Shown in pieces: positions 58,759 to 64,000 of a DNA stretch of 64,000 nt (its first letter is position 1; the number at the start of each line of letters is the position of its first letter). This DNA comes from Eudromia elegans (Eukaryota; Chordata; Aves; Tinamiformes; Tinamidae): NCBI GenBank assembly GCA_003342815.1, contig PTEX01000011.1:3802928-3866927 (forward strand), read 5' to 3'. A model generated the notes under the pieces. It was given only the letters and a program-made list of their open reading frames with translations. It made no database searches and was not told the DNA's origin. The translations under genes were made by a program, and so were the position numbers.

Positions 58759-61429
58759 TAATCATTTTTGCTCACTTTACATGGCTGAAAGCACTTAGAT
58801 AACTTAGCCTTGCTAAATGAACCCTTGCAGACATTTGTTATTTGAATGGAATCTGCTTTGTTTGTGGATGCCGCTGTTCTTGGGTTGTCCAGGGCAGAAG
58901 ACCTCATGCTGGACCCTCAAGTGCAGAGGGTGCTGCTGACAACCTTCATCCTGTCTGTACTGCTAGATCTGTCTGCTAACTGGGGCTGCTCATGCTCGCG
59001 CCCTCGCTTCCCTTGTACTGCTTTTGAGAGAAATAAGCGTAAATGGTTTATAATGCTTTGAGCACATGGAGAGTGAGCAAGGGTGAGTGTTAGGAGCACT
59101 ATGACCATATTCTGGAGTGCAGGAGTGATGGACGTGGCACCGTCGCTGCCGTTTATCAGGCACGCAGCATTCTGAAATGGAACTGAAGAAACTTAGGGGA
59201 AGAGGCGGAGAGGAGAGGGTGTAAGTACGAGATGGTGCATGGAAATGCCATCTCACCTCTGCCCCTTCCTTGTTGGCCTCCTTCCTGCCGGGTTTGGGGA
59301 AGCAGTGTGGGAGGGCAGGACATCCCGGCTGGAGGCTGCAGGGGAGCCCTGGGGAGGGCTGGGCTGCACGAGGCCAAGCCTGGCTTGATCTAAATCACTA
59401 AGAGAACTGCTGCCCTCGTGGTCTCTGATCTAGATACATCTAATGCATGTAGCTTTGCCACAGCAGCCCCAGGGGAGCACTGTTAGAAGTAGGACACCAT
59501 GGGTTGGTCCAGCATGAGGGAATAGCTTAAACTGCAGGGTTGTGATGCGGAGGAGGATGTGGTTCTTCTGATTCCTTCCCCATCTCCCATTGTTTCCTCC
59601 AAGGCGCTGCAAAACCCTCCTCTGCCCCTCCTGCCCAGCCCAGCTTTTCTCCTCTCCTCTTAGCTGGACTTTTATCCTTATCCTTTACAAGAGTAAAGCC
59701 AAGCACTCACCAGTATAAACCCACACCCACTGCCGTGGAGAGCTTCGCATGTTGAATTGAATTTGTAAAATTGCCTCCTTTTGGCTATTTCTCCCTATCT
59801 GGGACCCATATGTCAAGCAAAACAATTGTTTATGATGAACTAACCCATTTACAAAGCGCTTCAGCTCGGGGTGGAAGAACAGAAGGGGCAGAAATGGCTG
59901 CTGTGCACACCAGTTGTTGTGGCGCCTTTCTTCTCATGAATTTACGGAGTCTGTGTTATGGCTTTCCTCCCTGTTCACAGGGAGAAGCCAGGAAGGCTTG
60001 GAAGTTGAAGCTGCACAGGCAGGCATGTAAAGGACCTGACCTGTCCTCCTGTTAGCTTCTACAACCTAATTTTCCCTTGATGCAGAGGACATTTTACATG
60101 TGTCTGTGGAATTGCCACAAGGCCAGACTTAGATTGCTTCACTTCACCAAAACCGGGATTTGTACATTTGTCCCAGAGCAAAGCTTGAGCTTGTTGTCTT
60201 GTGCAACAGGACAGTGTGGAATAAAGCCGGAGCCGGGGAGCCAGAGCGGTCTGCACCGTCTAGGGAGAGGGTGCCCTGGTGGATGGGGACAGTGGGCACT
60301 GCGGGAGCTTAATCATTTTTTTGGTTGGTTGTTTTGTTCCTGTTACCATCAACATGATCTTAAAGCTTTTTCCTTTGCGTGCTAAAGATGCCACCCCTGA
60401 CAGTGAGCGGTGCAGTGCAGCAAAGCTGCCTCGTTTCATGGAAGTTCCCGGGCTCCCTGCCAGTACTCTGCAAACAGATCAATTTTATGGTCCTTCAGGT
60501 ACAAACGGGCATGATTTGGGATCCAGAGGAGGACATGGTTCTTTCCATTCCTTCTCCCTGTCCCCTTCTGACCTTCTGAAGCACACACAAGTACAGTCCA
60601 ACAGTGTGATCTTCCTGCAGCTGGCTAGCAATACTCCTATGCTACATTACTTGAGTATCTTCAGAAAAATAAAAAAGTAAAATCCCCACAAACTACTAAT
60701 CATTCTGTAAAATATGAGGCTCTCCAAGGCTGCACGCCGGCTTAGTGGGAGTCAGGGACGCCCTGGCCTTGCTAGCGCCCCAAGAGCCTCGCCTTTTCCT
60801 GTTGTGGCCAGCAATATTTTGGATTACTTTTATATAAAGTTCTTTTTCTTTTTTCTATTCTGGATGTTAACATTGGCATGTTGGTGTTTTCCATCCACCT
60901 TTTCTAGAAAATTAAAGTTATTGTGGAAAGGGAATTAAGCAAGGAAGATTTACTACGGCTTTATAAAGCCAGCGCTTGCAATGCAGAGCCCCAGAGGAAT
61001 GCCTTGTGATCCAAGCTGCAGTTGCATATCATTGTGTTGGCAATACCGCCTTGTTCCGAGCCTCTCCGTGTTTCTTCCTGGGATATTAGCAGGGCTTTAA
61101 TCATCAGCTAAAACCCAGCAAGACAAAACTTGCTCCTCCAAGTGAATTGTTTGGAAAGGACATCAACTTATTTGTTGTTCATTTTTAGTGGCGTTTTTTG
61201 CAGCATTGATAATAATATGGGTTATATTGGTTACCCAGGTGGTAACGAGGGCAAAATTTGGAAGTATTTCACACCGGCCTCGGATGAGCCGCGACAGGAC
61301 AGGTTACACCCCAGCAGGGCTGGTTCTGAGTTCATCGTTATTTCCAGTTGAATTCGTTACTGACTGTTTCTCCTGCTTTGTGCACTGTTACGCTGCAGGT
61401 GATTGGAGATAACTGCAACATGTCTCGGA
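58759..61429. other. non-coding stretch
   Basis: Mixed sequence with pyrimidine-rich DNA at 59590-59660 and AT-rich parts at 60800-60940 and 61130-61260. Frames are short and unremarkable. No repeat named. Confidence 0.5.
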
Positions 61430-62260
61430 GTTCGGCCGTCCTGGGCGGGTTGACGGGCCTTGGCCGAGCAGCGAGCCGTGCAGATGTGCCCACGTGGCAG
61501 GGGCTGGGCCGCGGGGAGCGGGTCTCACCGCTGGCTCCGGGGCTCCCAGCACGGAGGCATTGGAGAGGCAGGTTTGAGCGCCTCGCTTCAAATTCCTGCG
61601 TGTCCCAAACTTACTGCCCATTGCCGGCATTCTTAGAGAATGGGCAGAGCCTCCTCTGTCCCTGGGCACGCGAAGGACATGGAGCACCGGCCCAGCCGGG
61701 GTCATTCATGGCCTTCCCACCATCGCAGCTCCCAGAGCTGTCCCCAGCAGCGATGGAGACCCTGGAGTGGGAGGAGGCTGGGGATGTTCCCAGGAACGTG
61801 TTTATTTCTAGTGGCAGCTGTGACCTGCTGTGACAGCTGCTGTAGAGCTTGCAAAGATGGCCACTTCTTATATGGAAATTATTATTTTTCTTTGCTTTTT
61901 ATCTTTCTAGTTCAACTGGAGCCGTTGTGGAGCTGGTCTCACGCAGCGGGCTGCAGGGTGAGCGCGGCTGCGGCGCTGGCCACCACGCGCCCCGAGGGCT
62001 GCGCTCGCCCCGGGCGCCGCCGTGGCCCCCCCGCGGCCTGGCCATTGCTGTGCCCCATGCCGAGGCCGGACCCCCTTGCAGGGCGCTGCTGGAGCCACGT
62101 GGGCCACGGCGGGAGGTGCTGCGGCCTCCGGGAGGCTGCGTGCCCGCCGGGCGCGTCGTGACGGGCTGCGTGACGAGCGGCGGCCGCCGGCACGGGCACC
62201 AGCGCAGCGCCTGCGGCCCCGCCTGCGCCTGCCCCGGGGTCCGCGCCCGCTCTTCCCCAC
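61430..62260. other. CpG-rich islets with AT-rich interruption
   Basis: CpG-containing at 61430-61560 and very CpG-dense at 61940-62240, with an AT-rich piece at 61850-61915 between. Multiple open frames on both strands of the second block (for example 61849-62271 plus, 61907-62296 minus) lack domains. Possible CpG island. Confidence 0.5.
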
Positions 62261-62319
62261 CAACACAATAACAGTAATTATCCTCTCGTTGGACACGTAG
62301 CCATCTGCTTTGTTCGCAG

Positions 62320-62447
62320 GCTTAGATAAATATCGCTCAAATCACGGAGCCTGCTTCGTGAGTCAGGAGGGTGGCAGTCCTCCAAAACCTCCTTGCCCAC
62401 GGAGAGTGTGTTTGTGTGAGAGAGATAGAGAGTTTCACTGTGTGAAG
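62320..62447 (+). other. weak candidate exon
   Basis: Acceptor-like CTTTGTTCGCAG precedes 62320, and AAG|GTAAGA, a near-consensus donor, follows 62447. The 128-base interval is open in one frame (part of 62310-62516), giving Cys/Pro/Arg-containing text with no motif I know. Lying just beyond a CpG-dense islet, it could be an internal exon of a coding or long non-coding transcript, or chance. Confidence 0.18.
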
Positions 62448-62729
62448 GTAAGAAACTGGAAGCCAAGTGAATTAAACACAAAGCAGGTAATTATGTGTAA
62501 TTCATTTACTGACTAATGATTGCACCTGGTACAGAGGTTTTTGAATTCATTTGACGCTGCAAAAGTGCTCAAAAACACTCTCCCTGCTACACAATAAAAA
62601 TATAGGCTGACATTTCATGGTGGACCAGTGTTTACATTAGTATCGGTATAAGATTCTGGCTTTTTGGCTCCTGGCTTATTCTGTCCCACGATGTTCCAGG
62701 GTTTCTTTTCTGTGTTCCGTGTCTCCGGT
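62448..62729. other. non-coding stretch
   Basis: AT-rich, with AAGTGAATTAAACAC near 62464 and ATTCATTTACTGAC near 62500. Nothing else recognised. Confidence 0.45.
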
Positions 62730-62890
62730 GCAGACGGGTGTTGCTGGGGCGGCTCCTCCAGGGCCTCCCGACAGCCCTGCAGTGCTGCCGCGCGCTGCCC
62801 CTCGCTGCGGCCGGGAGCGAGGGGAGGCGGGGGGCAGCGCCGGGGGCCCTTGGCCACGCGTCCTGCAGAGCCCCTCCGGACTGTCGTATA
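62730..62890. other. CpG-rich islet
   Basis: Compact GC-rich block with three plus and two minus frames open together. No protein recognised. Confidence 0.5.
62813..62846 (+). other. G-quadruplex-type motif
   Basis: G runs at 62813-62815, 62821-62824, 62829-62834 and 62842-62846 with loops of 5, 4 and 7 bases meet the four-run rule. Confidence 0.7.
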
Positions 62891-64000
62891 GCTGGCATCT
62901 GGTTTTTAATTAAGTCCGATGAAGGCCAGGGTACATGAAATGGACCTGTGCCTCCTTTGTGCAAGTGGGAGAGGGTTAAATCTGCCTCGCTAGATGAATA
63001 TGGATATGTATGAGATGCCCTTTAGTACGGATTTGAGGGATGGAATAACCACACACAGGGGAAGGGGGAGATTGCAAATTGTGTTTTGGCTCTGTGAATA
63101 GAGACTGTAAATCTTGAAGTGATCGCACTGAAGGAAAACCCAACAAACTGATGACACAGTTTTTAATAGCGTTATTTGCACATGCTCCACGGTGCCTCCT
63201 TGGAGCTGTCCCAGCGTGCGGGGGCAAGAGGACCCGCAGCCCTGCGCACGCGGCCGGGCCGGGGACCTGCGCAGCAGCCTCTGCAGCCACGGGTCATGAA
63301 AACACGGACAATAAAAGATGTGACCCTGTGTGTTTGATGGGAGTGATTTGTAATGAGCAAAGCCCAAACCGGCTCCTCTTCTTCCCCTGAGTGTTCCCAT
63401 TGACTGCGCTGGCGCTCAGCGCGCACTCCGGGTTTGGGCTGTGCATCCCTTTCCGATGATGCCCTGGCAAGCCAGGACAGATGGAAGGCTGGGAGCTGGG
63501 CGGTGGTACAGGACTGGACGCGGTGCTGGATCCTCGCGGCAGGTACGGCTGAGCCTGGTTCATGGCTGCCTTGCTGCCGTCTGCTTTGTGAAAACCCCAC
63601 TGACTCGTCAGCAAGGTGGAGTGAACTGAAGGAAAAGTGGGACCATTGTGGCTAAACTTGCAGCGTGCCTATGGGAGTGACTAGATCTCTCCTGTAGAAC
63701 AACTAAAATGAATGGACTTTTTTCAGCACTGTGTTTTCAAAATGTATCAAGCATATGGCAGTGTGTCTAGGCTGAAGTTCTACTTGTCAGACATTTAAAA
63801 TCTATAATAAGAGCTAGTGCAGAACTCTTCAGTATGTCAAATGTGGTAATTAGTATTGCTGTATTCAGGGGGGAAAAAAAGAATAATGAAACTCCAGATT
63901 GCTTCTGAGATAATACCTTTTCTGCATCTGTTGCAGCAACCTAAAATTTAAAAATAAGGTAGATTAAGAGCCTAGTCATGGTTTCTTTCCAAGTTGTGAA
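62891..64000. other. non-coding stretch to window end
   Basis: Mixed, GC-richer at 63190-63290, AT-rich from 63660. Frames such as 62990-63400 and 63172-63600 (minus) overlap each other and match nothing known. Confidence 0.5.

Noticed and set aside
1-64000. Endogenous retrovirus or other capsid-bearing element
   Set aside because: No Gag-, Pol- or Env-like frame, long terminal repeat pair or similar structure was recognised on either strand.
1-64000. tRNA, rRNA, snRNA, known microRNA or CRISPR array
   Set aside because: No tRNA B-box with cloverleaf, no snRNA or known microRNA core sequence, and no regularly spaced direct repeats with unique spacers; the three tandem arrays have no spacers.

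Overview
The window reads as a piece of a bird nuclear genome (draft assembly, one scaffold gap), and I find no host protein-coding gene in it that I can recognise. The case for a bird is a CR1 LINE fragment at 31504-31965 (minus strand) with the avian-type 3' end (degenerate copies of an 8-base ATTCTRTG-like unit), a readable piece of CR1 reverse-transcriptase C-terminus, AT-rich DNA alternating with very CpG-rich islets, and few recent transposons. Faint copies of interspersed repeats that I associate with turtles, crocodilians and amniotes generally (MIR-like SINEs, palindromic repeats) fit an archosaur background. The species and locus cannot be named from sequence alone.

Layout. AT-rich, non-repetitive stretches (about 4.56-4.90, 8.04-8.26, 11.2-11.8, 16.7-17.7, 18.9-19.3, 22.25-22.9, 26.2-26.9, 52.3-53.1 and 57.6-58.3 kb) hold dense homeodomain, GATA, POU, RUNX or TCF-like words and look like candidate conserved non-coding elements. 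Between them, every few kilobases, lie short CpG-rich islets (for example 9.0, 13.0-13.7, 16.1-16.6, 24.8-25.9, 28.0-29.0, 38.0-38.6, 39.2-39.9, 41.5, 43.4, 47.2-47.7, 50.7, 53.8, 58.4, 61.4-62.3 and 62.7 kb). These islets produce long open frames on both strands by composition alone. Three minisatellites lie in or near GC-rich DNA: a 40-base unit at 17804-17963, a 39-base unit at 48541-48657, and a 43-base unit at 51658-51895 that contains the scaffold gap.

Interpretation. The best overall reading is intergenic or long-intron DNA in a regulatory neighbourhood rather than a set of cooperating genes. The strongest gene-like signals are weak: a TATA box and initiator ahead of a CpG islet at 43428-43620, two splice-bounded candidate exons (30302-30374 and 62320-62447, plus strand), and a 313-codon open frame at 34160-35101 (minus) in sequence of only moderate GC. 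None matches a family I recognise. I saw no tRNA, rRNA, known microRNA, CRISPR array, endogenous retrovirus or other capsid-bearing element. Region boundaries for islets and AT-rich blocks were judged by eye.
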